Positions 5,972-6,621 of a DNA stretch of 6,621 bases are shown here, piece after piece. The DNA is from Planctomycetota bacterium (GTDB lineage Bacteria; Planctomycetota; UBA1135), in contig JAQWRF010000050.1 in the NCBI GenBank assembly GCA_029243845.1, positions 1-6,621 of the forward strand, in the 5' to 3' direction. Below the pieces are notes generated by a model, which had not been told where the DNA came from, made no database searches, and worked only from the letters and a program-made list of their open reading frames with translations. A program made the translations under genes and the position numbers. Each line of letters opens with the position of its first letter. Positions within the stretch are counted from its first letter, which is position 1.

Positions 5972-6621
5972 TGCCGAGCATTTCTATTTGCGCTGTCATC
6001 CCAACTCTTAACGAAGAGGAGCATGTCGCGCAATGTATTGCAGAACTTAAAAACCAAAGTGTCTCGCAAATAATTGTTGCCGACGGAGGATCTGATGATC
6101 GCACGATTGAGATAGCCCGCGAACTAGGAGTAGAAGTCGCAAGCAGCCAACGCGGACGTGGCCATCAATTACAGGCAGCGATTGACCATACTGATTGCGA
6201 TTTAATATGGATGATTCACGCGGACTGCATTCCCCCAACTATGGCGGTACAAGCAATCGGCCAATCGGTGACCGCTGGTGCGAGGTGGGGCGCATTCATG
6301 ATTGAGCATGTCGTGCCAGTTGCTGCGAGCAAACGGATGACTTGGTGCTTACGCATGGCCAATAAGCGTTCACGAACGACCTCGTTGCCTTATGGAGATC
6401 AAGCGATTTTCGTGCAGCGCGAATTACTGATACAAATCGGCGGCGTCCCCAAGCAGGAGTTAATGGAAGACTTAGAGCTAAGTATCCGGCTTAACAAAGT
6501 CGCGCCACCGCTAATCATCGAAAACAGGGTATCCGTAAATCCGCGGCGCTTCATTCGCCGCCCAATAACGACATTCATCGCATGGATGCTTTTCCCTTTG
6601 CTCTATCGCTTCGGGGTCTCA
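5971..6621 (+). CDS. TIGR04283-type family 2 glycosyltransferase, arsenosugar cluster associated (3' end cut off)
   Basis: The frame starts at ATG 5971, sharing one base with the flavoprotein stop (TAATG), and is open through the right edge for 217 codons. It reads as a GT2/GT-A enzyme: IPTLNEEEHV (10-19), IVADGGSDDRT (35-45), RGRGHQLQAA (61-70), the metal-binding HADC segment (83-86), LPYGDQAIF (139-147) and LMEDLELSIRL (164-174, the acidic catalytic region). This pattern, especially GRGHQ and LPYGDQ, is that of the 'rSAM/selenodomain-associated transferase 2' family. The visible sequence ends in a hydrophobic segment (WMLFPLLYRFGVS), which in relatives lies near the C terminus, so probably only some tens of residues or fewer are missing. 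The last step it serves, such as adding a sugar or a glycerol-type aglycone to an arsenosugar or lipid, is not established. The start has no Shine-Dalgarno and presumably depends on re-initiation. Confidence 0.9.
   Translation, partial: MPSISICAVIPTLNEEEHVAQCIAELKNQSVSQIIVADGGSDDRTIEIARELGVEVASSQRGRGHQLQAAIDHTDCDLIWMIHADCIPPTMAVQAIGQSVTAGARWGAFMIEHVVPVAASKRMTWCLRMANKRSRTTSLPYGDQAIFVQRELLIQIGGVPKQELMEDLELSIRLNKVAPPLIIENRVSVNPRRFIRRPITTFIAWMLFPLLYRFGVS

Overview
The window holds eight protein-coding genes on about 6.6 kb, packed almost without gaps. There are no RNA genes, IS elements, CRISPR arrays or long repeats that I can see. Base composition is close to balanced and the coding style looks proteobacterial. 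I would guess a gammaproteobacterium, possibly marine, but only from general impression, since no taxonomic marker is present.

Left edge (1-1015, + strand): two unrecognised genes joined by an ATGA overlap. The first is cut by the window edge. The second has one N-terminal membrane segment, a helical stalk and an alpha/beta periplasmic domain. This shape recalls the PilN/PilO and GspL/GspM assembly proteins of type IV pili and type II secretion. The pair probably ends a separate operon.

Middle and right (1005-6621): an arsenosugar-type cluster, which is the main content of the window. A minus-strand gene for a DUF2064/TIGR04282-type transferase overlaps the previous gene tail to tail and diverges from a five-gene plus-strand operon. 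The operon runs: ArsM-like arsenite S-adenosylmethionine methyltransferase; ArsS-like radical SAM enzyme with a Cys-rich C-terminal domain; TVP38/TMEM64 (DedA-like) membrane protein; MerA-like FAD-dependent disulfide oxidoreductase; and a TIGR04283-type family 2 glycosyltransferase that runs off the right edge. The joints are a 6-nt gap, a 4-nt overlap, a 20-nt overlap and a 1-nt (TAATG) overlap, so the genes are probably co-transcribed and translationally coupled.

How the genes may work together: in studied arsenosugar producers, ArsM methylates As(III) to dimethylarsenite and ArsS transfers a 5'-deoxyadenosyl group to the arsenic. Later steps would remove adenine and attach an aglycone. The two glycosyltransferase-like enzymes are candidates for such later steps. 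The membrane protein and the flavoprotein have no established role here; transport or membrane attachment, and thiol/arsenic redox chemistry, are reasonable guesses. No arsR-type regulator, arsenite efflux pump or nucleosidase lies inside the window.
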